From assembly GCA_030765045.1 (NCBI GenBank), contig CM060969.1, forward strand, positions 58,795,216-58,859,215: a DNA stretch of 64,000 bases, written 5' to 3'. Every line of letters begins with the position of its first letter. Within the stretch, counting starts at the first letter, position 1. The notes below the pieces were generated by a model. That model had not been told where the DNA came from, made no database searches, and saw only the letters and a program-made list of their open reading frames with translations. Origin of the DNA: Tenodera sinensis (lineage: Eukaryota; Arthropoda; Insecta; Mantodea; Mantidae). Below, piece by piece: positions 46,358-56,544 of the stretch. A program made the translations under genes and the position numbers.

Positions 46358-48362
46358 TTAGTTTTCCGCTGGGGACGTCATAATTGCAGTAACCTCATTT
46401 GTTACCTCTTCGCCGCTAGGAGGGTGAGTAACAGTTGGTCTTGGATGGCTGTAGAAGTCCTGGGTTTGACCTGTCACATCGGCGGTTCTTTGTAATCGCT
46501 GATCTATTACCCTGTTGTAGAATCCTCTACCACCGTTGCGTGGAGGTCCTCGGTTCGGGCTCCGCTGAAAATTCGCATATTGTATTTGTGGTTGTCGGTC
46601 ACCTCGGAAACGTGGGTGAAAGTTCTGCCTTCCTCTGTGAGGTGGTGGACTTCCCCCTTGCCGGTGATACCTGTCGGATTCGGGAAAACGGGGTACGTGC
46701 TCCTGGTACCGATTCCTGGCGCGGTCACGAGGTGATGAACTTCCTGCCCCCTGTCCTAAATAAAAGTCACCTGGACGCCTGTCCCTATGTTCCCTGCGGT
46801 TCCTATGATGGTTTGGGGATCCTCGGTTCACTTGTTCGGGTACGGAAGAGTAACTCTCAAGGGAAGCTAGGAGTTCCATAAATTGAGGGTAGGTGTTTAC
46901 TCCCGCTACTTGGATGAAGTTACGAGTCTATGGAGGGAAGTGACCCGTAATGATTTGGATTAGGTCCCGAGGTGAGATCTCGGGCTCTAAAAGTCGGCTT
47001 TGGTTGACTATTTTAAGGAAATAATCCTGCATAGACAAACCATCTGAAGGATCATATTTTCCCGCCAAAATCTCCTGTCGTATGAAGGTTTGCCGATGTA
47101 CTCCCCAATAGTGCGCGAGAAACGCCTGTTTGAAAGTGATGTAATTAGAGCTGCAGTGGAAAACGATCTTGGACCACTCAGAGGCCCTTCCGCGCAGCTG
47201 TTGTTTCGCTATCGGCATTTTCAATGCCTCTGGAACCCGCTTAAGGTGAAAATATTCGTCCAGCTCACGAATAAATGATAGGGGACAGTCATCTTTGGTG
47301 CCTTGAAAAATTGGTGCACTTAATTCATTTAACAAGGACTGGTGAGTCCCGCCAGAGAGAGAGAGAGAGAGTGATTAATGCTACAATCAATGTTACACAC
47401 TGGGTTAACACTACCTCCAATACTATTGGTACTACTACGATTTGGGTGCTGTTGTTTAATGCACTTAACCTAACATCTTGGTTTAAACTACACCCTCTAC
47501 TCCTGCTAGCACTATCAGTGGCGTTGGGAGGTTGAGAGGCATGTTGGATAGACACATTTTCGTTAGGGGTGTTATTACCGCTCACATTGTTAATGGTGTT
47601 ATTGACAACCTCTTTTAGTAATCTTATTTCTTTTTCGAAAACCTCATTTGTTTTTGCAATTCCCTCCAAGCGACTGTTAGTTTGAATGCTTATAGATAAC
47701 GCGAGGGTTTTCACGCCTTCAATTTCTTTATTAATTGAGGATATTTCTCCCCCCATAGCACTGCTTAGCTGTGTTTGTACTCCTAACAGACTTTCTTTGT
47801 TGTCTTGGATTATCCCTAATAATCTTTGTTCCGTTTCTTTGTTGGCCCTCTCACAATTCTGTTTCGTCTTTTCCACCTCAAGAGTAACATTGTCTAAGCC
47901 CTGTTGTAATTCCGTGTTGCTATTTACCAATAGTTCCCTTATTTCCTGGGTTTGAATGGACATTTTCTTTTCAAGTTACCCCGTTACTCTGGATAATTTT
48001 AATTCAAGGGACTCATTAACTTTAGTTTGTAAACATTTGCTCTGTTCCCTGAGTTTCCTATCCAATTTTTCCCCCAGTTTACTTTCTAAATTTCTACTAT
48101 TTTCGTCTAGTAAACGACCAAATCTTTCCAGTAGAGAGTTAAAATCAAAGGTTTCCGCTGGGGAAGGTGATCTGCTCGCTGTGAACAGATTCCTGGCAAC
48201 CCCCGAACAATGGATTGGCTGGCTAACGGGTGACCCTTCAGGAGAAAGATTATTAATCTCGCCACTGTGACAGCCGTTATTTTCTGCCCTGTCCATGGTG
48301 TAATTATCTTGGTCTTGCATGCTGGCGAGATTAGGCAGAGATTTTCCACTCCTCAAAAACAT
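46358..48362 (-). pseudogene. Gag-like polyprotein relic of the LTR element
   Basis: Minus strand. N-terminal part (48362-47976) begins MFLRSGKSLPNLA, is Ser-rich then charged and helical, and ends at a TAA (47976-47978). The same frame resumes 4 codons later with a coiled coil (47963 to about 47370). A frame change coincides with the (GA)9 tract at 47354-47371. The capsid-like core (47335-46931) has features such as IRELDEYFHLKRVPE, ALKMPIAKQQLRGRASEW and MQDYFLKIVNQSRLL, as in Gypsy-type retrotransposon Gag. A single TAG (46928-46930) separates it from an in-frame Arg/Gly/Pro-rich C-terminus (NRREHRDRRPG, GRQNFHPRFRGD) without a CCHC knuckle. Gag would assemble particles around element RNA. 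Two stops and one shift make this copy defective. Confidence 0.8.
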
Positions 48363-48550
48363 TAAACATGCACACTTATGAATTCTGCACTGTCTTACTT
48401 TCTGTTGCGGTAGTGATTACCGTCACCGTCGTTGAGGTCCTTGTAGTCCCGGCTTCGAATCTTGCACCTCCTGTGGGTATCGCGTTCCTGGATTGTGGTT
48501 TCTCGTTGTCGAGGTCCTGTTTGTCGTAGGTCTGGAGCGTTATCGGCCAC

Positions 48551-48565
48551 ACGTTGGCGGCGCCA
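48551..48565 (-). promoter_or_regulatory. Candidate primer-binding site
   Basis: On the minus strand TGGCGCCGCCAACGT begins four bases inside the 5' LTR. TGGCGCC is the usual start of primer-binding sites complementary to tRNA-Lys-type 3' ends, which supports the orientation. The match after the first seven bases is inexact. Confidence 0.6.
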
Positions 48566-48569
48566 TGTA

Positions 48570-49431
48570 TGTAGCGGATTCACTGCCCCTTTTCTGGTCG
48601 ACCTCTTGGCTTGAAGTCGTTGTCTCGTCGATGCAGCTGAGGAGGCGCCAATTTCTCAGGGTCTCAGCCTCAACGAGAGATGTTGGTCTTTGGGAGAGGA
48701 GCGGAGTGCTGGACGGTGATGAGGAGGAATGAGTTTTATACGGGGTTCCTCGGAAGAAAAACACGATGCACTTCCCCTATTGGCACTGCGGGTTACAGGA
48801 AACTCTGCAAGTTCTATCTTCCACCCGTTAACTATATTATGATCACCTACTGTGCCGAATGAATCCCAATTCCAATATACATAATATACAATCACTGGAC
48901 GTGTAGCGACTCAGTAACACGTGGCGTCTATTCCGCGACCCACAGACACAACCTTCCCTTACACCTAGTAGCACTGAACTGTCGAGCTTCTCACCAACGC
49001 TTTTCTCCTGATTGGCTATTCTTATTGGGCTTTGATGTTCATTTGTTTTATCTTTAAACTTTTAAATTTTAGCAACGGTTTGGGAGTTCGTTTAGAGACT
49101 CGCGGTACTTTAGGAAGGCAAACAACAATAATAGAATCCAACGTTTTATTGCCTCACGCCAAAATTGTACCAACGGTTGCATACATTGTTTTGTTTTCTT
49201 GCAGGAAACTTGCAGATTTCCCTGCCTGACTGTGCCTGTCTTTATTTATTAACTTTTATGAAACTTATAATATAAATATAATTCTACAAGGACTTTAGTT
49301 TGATATAATTTTCAAAGAAATTACTACAAAAAACATGGATAATTAATAAATTACTTCCTTAATTATGACAGATTAAAGTTCCATTTCTGGACACCCATTG
49401 TTAGGAGGAAATACCGCTAAAAAATGGCCCA
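48570..49431 (-). repeat. 5' LTR of Gypsy-like element
   Basis: On + from TGTAGCGGATTCACTGCCCC to AAAATGGCCCA, pairing with 44351-45182. It is slightly longer because of TTTATTTATTAACTTTTATG near 49241. The high LTR-LTR identity argues for a fairly recent insertion compared with most other elements here. No convincing 4-5-bp target duplication is visible outside the two LTRs. Confidence 0.93.
48734..48741 (-). promoter_or_regulatory. Candidate TATA box in 5' LTR
   Basis: Minus-strand GTATAAAACTC lies in the 5' LTR about 165 bp upstream of its inner end. The same motif is present in the 3' LTR near 44515. Inferred from sequence only. Confidence 0.45.
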
Positions 49432-49740
49432 TTTTTTCACTGTCAGAAACTATTGAATATACGAGATAAATTACATCGTAGATAAATTACATTTTAGGAC
49501 GATAAAAACCACCTGACGATGCACAACACCTCAGTGGTATTGTGCATCTACTTTGGCATTAATAACATGGTTGACTGTCATTTAAAAGAACTGTTGTAAA
49601 ATGTTCATTAAAATATGGTCTAAGAAAACTCTATCGTCTTTAATAAACATACGTACCGGGAGGTAGATAGATCAGTGTATTTAAGAGGGCATGCGTAGCA
49701 GAGGAGGTTGGATTTATCTCCTTCCAAAATAAATAAATAT

Positions 49741-49957
49741 TTTGTTGTTTAACGACGCTGTCAATTGCCAGGATCACATCAGCGTCGCCGGTGTGCCGGA
49801 ATTTTGTCCCGCAGGAATTCTTTTACATGGCAGTAAATCTACTGACATGGAGCTGTCGTTTTTAAGCACACTTAAAAACCATCGACCTGGGCCGGATTTG
49901 AACCCGCGACCTTGGGATCAGTGGGCCAGCGTCTAACCAACTGAGCCACCCACCTAA
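49741..49957 (-). repeat. SINE-A, tRNA-derived, full-length copy in left arm
   Basis: The minus-strand head GGTGGCTCAGTTGGTTAGAC (A box) and AAGGTCGCGGGTTCAAATCC (B box) closely resemble a tRNA-Ile type gene. The body contains GACAGCTCCATGTCAGTAGA and CGGCACACCGGCGACGCTGA, and the tail GACAGCGTCGTTAAACAAC. Further copies: 52975-53188 (+), 62921-63280 (+, interrupted) and 63447-63658 (-). Confidence 0.92.
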
Positions 49958-50084
49958 CCGACATCTCCTTCCACTATATGCAGACTTTGCCATTCTTTAA
50001 CACTCGGAGGTGCATTGTATTACATGTACGTTGCGTTTGATTTACGAACGCACTTTCAAGTCGTATGCGATAAACATCTGTTCA

Positions 50085-50273
50085 TTAGTGACTTCTTTGG
50101 TATTGCTTACGTTTAAGAAGTCTATCATTATTTGGCGACAAAGTCGAAGCGCATAGCCTTAGAAGATCCACCAAGTGATCGTTGCGTAACATATTGTAAT
50201 AGACTTTGGTATAGTTCAATTTGGAGAAACTCTGTTCGCAAATATATGTAGAGCTATACTCACTCTTATACAC
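50085..50273 (-). pseudogene. hAT dimerisation fragment in left arm
   Basis: Minus strand YKSEYSSTYICEQSFSKLNY, then NMLRNDHLVDLLRLCAST. SSTYICEQSFSKLN and the HLxxLLRLC segment are the hAT C-terminal signature. The right arm has the same fragment (52590-52738 +) with SLRNILRDDHLVDLIRLCTS. In both arms the frame runs directly into R1-derived sequence, so the hAT domain and R1 are physically fused here. Confidence 0.75.
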
Positions 50274-50730
50274 ACTATTCTTGCAAATGCTTATTTCTCT
50301 ATCTACTTCATTTTACCGACATAAGCATTTTCAGAAACTACCTTATTGATAATTTTCTGTAGGTGCAAGGGAATATGGGAATACAGTAGTGTTTAACTAC
50401 AGTCAAACGTTTCAAGAACTGGTTGCTATTTGATGCCTTTGAAATTCCGTTCTCTTTGCAAGGTCAAGAGATAAAAGAAAACGAATAACATCTTCCTACC
50501 TGAGAAAAATATAAGTATTGACAAATTCAAACAAATAATAAGGAATATCTCGGAAATGGCTCACTCAAAAGAAAAACGAAGTGTTTGACATAAATTGTGT
50601 GTTTTAACGAGATCCACATGTTTTATTTAGTGAAATTTTGCCTGTCTCTTACTGTTTACTATTTATGCAAAAAGTATCTAGAATGAAGGTCTTCTGATGA
50701 CATTACCGGAAAATTCAAGGTATGATTTAA
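50255..50730 (+). repeat. R1 5' part, within left arm
   Basis: ACACACTATTCTTGCAAATG, GTAGGTGCAAGGGAATATGG, TTCTCTTTGCAAGGTCAAGA, AAGGAATATCTCGGAAATGG and CTTACTGTTTACTATTTATG follow R1 order. It ends at ACATTACCGGAAAATTCAAG. Confidence 0.8.
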
Positions 50731-50885
50731 CTGCCATGGAATCGCCGGTTTGCGTTCGTCATTGCATATGATGTGCTGTTATTCTAAACGTCACAGACGT
50801 TATTCACCCTCCGACTGAAAGACTAAGTGGGGAATAGCAGCTAATTGTGTGTCTCCAAAGAGACAAGGTTGGACATTTTCATTTC

Positions 50886-51721
50886 CCCTTAATTGAAGTC
50901 ATACAGTGGTCAACCCTAAATACCTCGATTTAATAGGCATTACACTTAAACATTACGCCCCTTAAGTCAATTCACGCTACGTTAAATTCATCCTAATTCC
51001 GGCTTAACTGCAAACTAGGATGATAAAGCCTAATTGCTACTTAACGCAAAGTAGCTACGATGTTATAACCGCTACATGAACAATAAGCGTACATCAAGCG
51101 GACATTGATCGTCAACAAAATGGCAATTCCTGCTTAAGGGAAATGTTTCAGAAGAAAAACATTGTGAGGACGTGTTCCTTTTATCTGAGAGTTGTCTGAT
51201 GGAATATCGCCCTGGGAGATATCCGAATAGTCTTCTTTGCTTCCAGGGAGACCGCCACATTATCGAACTGATAAAAGAGCGTTAGTAAGGAAACCAGAAA
51301 GTCCATGTTTCTATTGGTGACTTGAGGACGGAGAGTCTCTTTCTCCTTTCCAGACATATGAGCAAGTTACCAATTGTTTATTTTTAGTTTATTTTCCTGG
51401 CATATACACACATGTTTTTATGAATAAATACACCGTTGCAGATCGAAAAGGAGTTAACGAAAATGAAAGTAACCTCATTTACATACTGAGATGCAACCTA
51501 TGCTGACAACAGCAGGCACATCCTACCTACATAAATGGATACTCCCTTCATAAGTTCAACAATCGAACAATACATTTTGAATCCTATCACGGTAATTCAG
51601 ACCTAAAACCACATAGGCATATTGAAGATACATTGATTTCTTTTAGGTAGGGGCATGCTTCACTGCTGATGATTTTTTGAACAATTCGTGTAATTTTCAT
51701 ATTTTCTTGTTAATGTTACAG
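50886..51721. other. Loop of the inverted repeat, left half
   Basis: No ORF or repeat recognised between the arms, apart from the TTTC microsatellite that follows. Confidence 0.45.
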
Positions 51722-52009
<288 letters not shown>

Positions 52010-52411
52010 CACAGATAGACCAACGATGTCCAACCTTGTCAATTTGGAGACGCCTACGTAACTACAACGCCGCTGCCTCTTTCAGAGCCTATGACGTGTA
52101 AAAGTACAGCCAGTCAGTATCCCGTGACGGACACAGGCGATTCCATGGCAGTTTCTAAGTCATAACTTGAATTTTCTGGGAACGCCCTCAGAAGACCTTT
52201 TCATTCTGATTGATTTTTGCATAAATGGTAAACTGTAAGAGACAGACAAAAGCTTACTAAATAAAACATTGGATCTCCTTCAAACATAACTTATGTCAAA
52301 TACTTCGTTTCTCTTTTGAGTGGACTATTTTCGAGATATTCTTTATTATTTATTTGAATTTGCCAATACTTATAGGTTATCAAATAGGAATATTATTCGT
52401 TTTTTTATCTC

Positions 52412-52738
52412 TTGGCCTTGCAAAGAGAACGGAATTTCAAAGGCAAGCAACCAGCTCTGAAAACATTTCACTATCGCTTAAAGCCTACTGTGTTCCCATA
52501 TTCCCCTTGCACCTATAAGAAAATTAGCAATAAAATAATTTCTGAAAATGAAGTAGACAGAGAAATAAGCATTTGCAAGAATAGTGTGCATAAGAGTGAG
52601 TATAGCTCTACATATATTTGCGAACAGAGTTTCTCCAAATTAAATTATATTAAAAGTCTTCGCAATATTTTGCGCGACGATCACTTGGTGGATCTTATAA
52701 GGCTGTGCACTTCGACTTTATCGCGAAATATGTACTGA
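52412..52738 (+). pseudogene. R1/hAT fusion frame with hAT dimerisation motif
   Basis: Plus-strand frame ending ...YSSTYICEQSFSKLNYIKSL and RDDHLVDLIRLCTSTL before a stop. The last about 50 residues match a hAT C-terminal region. The first half (for example RLKPTVFPYSPCTYKK) is the translation of R1 sequence read in reverse; similar frames occur in other R1 copies (17127-17396 and 19929-20165 on minus), with SKPTVFP/SKRTVFP conserved. R1 may therefore descend from a hAT coding region, but no further hAT motif is visible. Confidence 0.5.
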
Positions 52739-52974
52739 CAGACTTCTTAAATATAGGCAGTACCACAAAAGTCACTAATGAACAGATGTTTATCGCATAA
52801 GATTTGGAAGTGCTGTGGTAAATCAAACGCAACGTACGTATAACCAAACCGCCACTGCAGCACAAGTGAGTGTTGAGTGGCACGGTTCGCACAAGGTGGA
52901 AGGTGGTATATTCAACTTTCCCTCTTCTGTCGACTTGTTCTTGCCTCAATCCCATCTTCTAGCTGGCCTCGGCG

Positions 52975-53188
52975 GTCTGGGTAGCTCAGTTGGTTAGACG
53001 CTGGCCTACTAAACCCAAGGTCGCGGACTCAAACCCGGCCCAGACCGATGGTTTTGAAGTGTACTCCATGCGACAGCTCCATTGCAGTAGATTTAGAGGC
53101 ATGTAAAAGAACTGCGGGACGAAATTGCGGCACACAGGCGACGCTGGTGTGATCCTAGAGATTGACAGCGTCGTTAAACAACAAAATA
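52975..53188 (+). repeat. SINE-A, full-length copy in right arm
   Basis: GGGTAGCTCAGTTGGTTAGA (A box), GGTCGCGGACTCAAACCC (B box), GCGACAGCTCCATTGCAGTA, and the tail TTGACAGCGTCGTTAAACAA. It mirrors the copy at 49741-49957. Confidence 0.92.
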
Positions 53189-53344
53189 ACGTTTTTATTC
53201 TGACAGTCCTATGTCCTCTTACCTTTATGTTTGTATTGTAAGGCCATCTTTGGAATCCTTATTTCTTCCCTTCGTTCCAAATATTCCTTCCATTTTTGTT
53301 CGTATTCTTGTATTTTGTCATTTGTCCTGCCCTGTCCTGTGGCA

Positions 53345-53492
53345 CCACAGCCTTTTGAATGTAGCCTTGCCCTACCGCGCTGCCGCTGGATCCCCCACCT
53401 TTGTACACTATAGGCGTCAGGAGCGGGGTCCAGTGGATGAGAGTGGGACGTGGTCAGCGCCCCGAGCCCTCCCGGCCCGTGATGGACCATTT
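53345..53492 (-). repeat. SINE-C 3' part
   Basis: Reverse complemented: GGCCGGGAGGGCTCGGGGCG, CTGACCACGTCCCACTCTCA, CTGACGCCTATAGTGTACAA and GGGGGATCCAGCGGCAGCGC. It matches the second half of 34620-34950. Confidence 0.78.
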
Positions 53493-53834
53493 TTGTTTTC
53501 AGACATGAGTCAGACATCTTTTGTTTATACAGAATCACGCAGTTTCATCTAAAGGACAGAAAAAAAAGTTCAAATTTGTTGTGCAGTGTAATTTGTGATT
53601 CAGTTTTAGAATATGTCAATTTTCCGGTATATCTCAAAAATAAAAACTTTCGCGAGAAAACGAGAATCTCTTGAAAAAATTACAGGTTTAATTACTGTGC
53701 ATTTATTGTGGAACATAGTAAAAAACATTTTGACATGTAAAATATTAGTTTATCGTTCATAAAATAGACAAATAAAAGTAATTATACTACGGAACGTATC
53801 AGCACATCTTACCTTCCACTAAAAAGAAATTCGC

Positions 53835-53838
<4 letters not shown>

Positions 53839-53881
<43 letters not shown>

Positions 53882-53888
53882 CGCGCGT
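53839..53888. repeat. (GT)n-(GC)n microsatellite
   Basis: About 16 GT units followed by about 8 GC units, alternating purine-pyrimidine throughout. Confidence 0.96.
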
Positions 53889-54537
53889 GCAACGAATCAG
53901 CCATCTTGAGGGTATAAAACGTTATGACTTGTCTCAGTGCCAAACAGTAACTCCTATCTACATCTTTTGTTATGGTACCATGCAGAACGTGCCTCTAAAA
54001 AGATATTTGTGGAAGGGGAAACTGGAGCTAGTATTCTTTGATCTTGACCCTGTAAGATGATAAAGATGCCACAGTATAAGAAATAATTTATTTCTCGACA
54101 TAACTGAAAATGTGTCCTCTATTATTTAAAGCTGGAAACATTTATTCTTTCTCTTGTGCTTCTAACCGTCCTCCTTTTTGCTCCATGCTACAGAGATTCG
54201 TTCCTCTTACAATCGACATATCTTTTACATGTCATCGTTTAATAAAAATGTATTCCTATAGTTCTTTCTTGCTATTCTTTAATTCCGAAGAAATGTAGTA
54301 GTCTTTCTGTGCTTGAGTTATCCACTTCATTTTATAATATTTTGCTTCATGTTAGAGCCTTCGTTGGATGCACAGCCATATTACCGGAAATTACTTGTCC
54401 TGCACTGCGAAGTTTCTATCCCATTCTGTTTCCCCACCACGTTTTCTCCTGTCCATGTTCCGGCTAATCAGTTGACGCAATGTCTAAGCTGCGCAGAGAT
54501 TGATACATTGTGAGGCCACATGTTTCATGACTATATG

Positions 54538-55655
54538 CAAGCTTGCTCAACTCGCTCGCTTCCCCTACACCTTACCCCCCCCCCCTCCACTGAGCAAGGC
54601 AACGACAGATGCAAGGTTGCTCAACTCGCTCGCTTCCCCTACACCTTACCCCTCCCCCCACCACTGAGGAAGGCAACGACAGATGCAAGGTTGCTCAACT
54701 CGCTCGCTTCCCCTACACGTTATCCCCCCACCCCATCAGTGACCAGGACAACGACATATGCAAGGTTGTTCAACTCGCTCGCTTCCCCTACACATTACCC
54801 CCCCACCCCACCAGTGACCAGGACAACGACATATGCAAGGTTGCTCAACTCGCTCGCTTCCCCTACACCTTACCCCTCCCCCCTCCACTGAGCAAGGCAA
54901 CGACAGATGCAAGGTTGCTCAACTCGCTCGCTTCCCCTACACCTTACCCCTCCCCCCCTCCACTGAGCAAGGCAACGACAGATGCAAGGTTGCTCAACTC
55001 GCTCGCTTCCACTACACCTTACCCCTCCCCCCACCACTGAGCAAGGCAACGACAGATGCAAGGTTGCTCAACTCGCTCGCTTCCCCTACACGTTATCCCC
55101 CCACCCCACCAGTGACCAGGGCAACGACATATGCAAGGTTGCTCAACTCGCTCGCTTCCCCTACACGTTATCCCCCCACCCCACCAGTGACCAGGACAAC
55201 GACATATGCAAGGTTGCTCAACTCGCTCGCTTCCCCTACACGTTATCCCCCCACCCCACCAGTGACCAGGGCAACGACATATGCAAGGTTGCTCAACTCG
55301 CTCGCTTCCCCTACACGTTATCCCCCCACCCCACCAGTGACCAGGGCAACGACATATGCAAGGTTGCTCAACTCGCTCGCTTCCCCTACACGTTATCCCC
55401 CCACCCCACCAGTGACCAGGACAACGACAGATGCAAGGTTGCTCAACTCGCTCGCTTCCCCTACACGTTATCCCCCCACCCTACCAGTGACCAGGGCAAC
55501 GACATATGCAAGGTTGTCAACTCGCTCGCTTCCCCTACACGTTATCCCCCCTCTCCACTGACCAAAGCAACGACAGATGCAAGGTTGCTTAACTCGCTCG
55601 CTTCCCCTACACGTTACCCCCCCCCCCCCTCTCCACTGACCAAGGCAACGAGAGA
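54538..55655. repeat. Minisatellite, 15 copies of a 74-75-bp unit
   Basis: Each unit starts GCAAGGTTGCTCAACTCGCT, then CGCTTCCCCTACAC, a C-rich stretch and CAACGACAGATG or CAACGACATATG. There are three sequence types: A (ACCTTACCCC...ACTGAGCAAGG), B (ACGTTATCCCCCCACCCCAC...AGTGACCAGG) and C (short C-run, CTCTCCACTGACCAA). The order is A A B B A A A B B B B B B C C. Long overlapping frames of up to 242 codons are by-products of stop-free units in several frames. Strong strand asymmetry (C-rich on +). Confidence 0.95.
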
Positions 55656-56070
55656 CAGACGTGGTAGTCAGAGGCGGATGGCACGGAATAGTAGTACAAT
55701 GTGAAAAGGGCATATGTTCCATATGGAAGGACGAATATTTTTTCATTTGAGATGAAGACGATAATCTTAAGGGCCTGGTTTGTAAGACTGGTAGTTTGCA
55801 GGTTTATACCATTTCTGTTGCTTACGTTCCGCGTTCAGGTAAACGTTATTCTCCTTTTGGAGCAATTGTATGAGACATGCTCTTCACAATTTGAAGACTA
55901 AAAACATTTAAAATCCAAATCCAAATATTTTGCACTCCTCTGAAGTGAGGCTCCACAAAAGCTACTGGAACTACTTGATTGCAGAATTCCACATTTAAGT
56001 CTTTGCCCTACAGTGAGTATCCAACATTACGTTTGTTTGCATCTAAGTTTAACGTCAGTCTTGGCTCCAC
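55656..56070. other. No recognised feature
   Basis: No supported frame or repeat between the minisatellite and the next MITE. Confidence 0.4.
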
Positions 56071-56074
56071 TTAA

Positions 56075-56540
56075 CCCTTTCATGCCTGGTGTGTCTTATA
56101 AGATACATAGGCTTTTTTTCCTATTTGTACAAGTTTTAACTTTTTTTTCTGCTATATTCTTGTTATACTGTCTGTCACCAATTAAAAATACATATTTTTT
56201 TTTACAATTTATATTGTAGTGTTTTTTTTTTAAATAAAAGAAGCAAAATCCATGCAACCACAGTGAAATGATACCCCGTCATCATCCACGCGTGCCATCA
56301 CACCGATTATTTTACGTGGGCCCTCCCCGTCCTTTACCACAGGCACATTTCACTGCGGTTGCCGAGACTCTAACTCACGACCTCAGGCTTTGAGTGCATG
56401 GCCAGTGCACTACGTGTTGCCTTAACGATCATGGCTATCCGAGCCAGCAGGCCGAAGGTCTCCCAGACCGCCTAATCTAAACCGGTTTCGAATTAGAGGA
56501 AGAACGGCATATGTAGCAAAATAATTCAGGCATGAAAGGG
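56075..56540. mobile_element. piggyBac-type MITE, 466 bp, TTAA target sites, nested SINE
   Basis: The left end is TTAA|CCCTTTCATGCCTG and the right end is CAGGCATGAAAGGG|TTAA, giving perfect 14-bp TIRs starting CCCTTT and an intact TTAA on each side. TTAA duplication with CCC-type termini is the piggyBac hallmark. No transposase is encoded. About 245 bp of it is a SINE inserted in the middle (56222-56466), so the original MITE was about 220 bp. Confidence 0.9.
56222..56466 (-). repeat. SINE-D, tRNA-derived, nested in the MITE
   Basis: On the minus strand: GGATAGCCATGATCGTTAAG (A box), GAGGTCGTGAGTTAGAGTCT (B box), a body with GTGGTAAAGGACGGGGAGGG and GACGGGGTATCATTTCACTG, then an A-rich tail (T-run at about 56222-56231 on +). 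Confidence 0.78.
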
Positions 56541-56544
56541 TTAA

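Larger units (their letters stand above)
45183..48569 (-). mobile_element. Internal region of LTR retrotransposon, gag-like only, no pol
   Basis: 3.4 kb between the two LTRs. From the 5' side (minus strand) it contains a primer-binding-site candidate, a ~200-bp leader and a long broken gag-like reading region (48362-46358), then about 1.2 kb (46357-45183) with no protease, RT, RNase H or integrase motif in any frame. An autonomous Gypsy element would need about 3 kb of pol here. The copy is therefore pol-deleted or belongs to a non-autonomous family. A 33-bp insertion at 45530-45562 lies in the non-coding part. Confidence 0.85.
49741..50885 (-). repeat. Left arm of a 3.4-kb inverted repeat
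   Basis: In order from the outside: a SINE-A copy (49741-49957), a 60-bp spacer, a hAT C-terminal fragment (50085-50273), R1 sequence (about 50255-50730), then CTGCCATGGAATCGCCGG and GACAAGGTTGGACAT. The right arm (52012-53188) has the same blocks in reverse order and opposite strand, with moderate divergence (many substitutions and small indels). Confidence 0.9.
52012..53188 (+). repeat. Right arm of the 3.4-kb inverted repeat
   Basis: It reads, mirrored to the left arm: GATGTCCAACCTTGTC, CGATTCCATGGCAG, R1 sequence in reverse (about 52150-52600), a hAT fragment (52590-52738 +), GTAAATCAAACGCAACGTAC, a diverged spacer with AACACTC and ACCTTCCAC in inverse order, then SINE-A (52975-53188 +). 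A frame of about 108 codons crosses the R1/hAT junction (52412-52738). Confidence 0.9.
53189..54537. other. Mostly featureless; contains a SINE-C piece and a GT/GC tract
   Basis: Apart from 53345-53492 (SINE-C) and the (GT)n-(GC)n tract at 53839-53888, no gene or repeat is supported. Confidence 0.45.

Noticed and set aside
46435..46881. Plus-strand frame of 148 codons opposite the gag-like tail
   Set aside because: Shadow of the Arg/Gly-rich minus-strand frame, with no recognisable domain.
44351..49431. Host gene with the 44-49 kb duplication as promoters
   Set aside because: The ~830-860-bp direct repeats have TG...CA ends, a TATA-like box, a primer-binding-site candidate and a gag-like frame between them, so they are LTRs.
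49741..49957. tRNA gene on the minus strand
   Set aside because: The tRNA-Ile-like head lacks a closed acceptor stem and is joined to a conserved non-tRNA body shared by three other loci, so it is a SINE.
54538..55655. CRISPR-like array
   Set aside because: Units are contiguous 74-75-bp near-identical repeats with no unique spacers, in a eukaryotic context: a minisatellite.
54520..55704. Overlapping frames of 123-242 codons, Pro/Arg-rich
   Set aside because: By-products of a stop-free minisatellite unit read in several frames. Two overlapping frames on one strand cannot both be real and neither has flanking gene structure.
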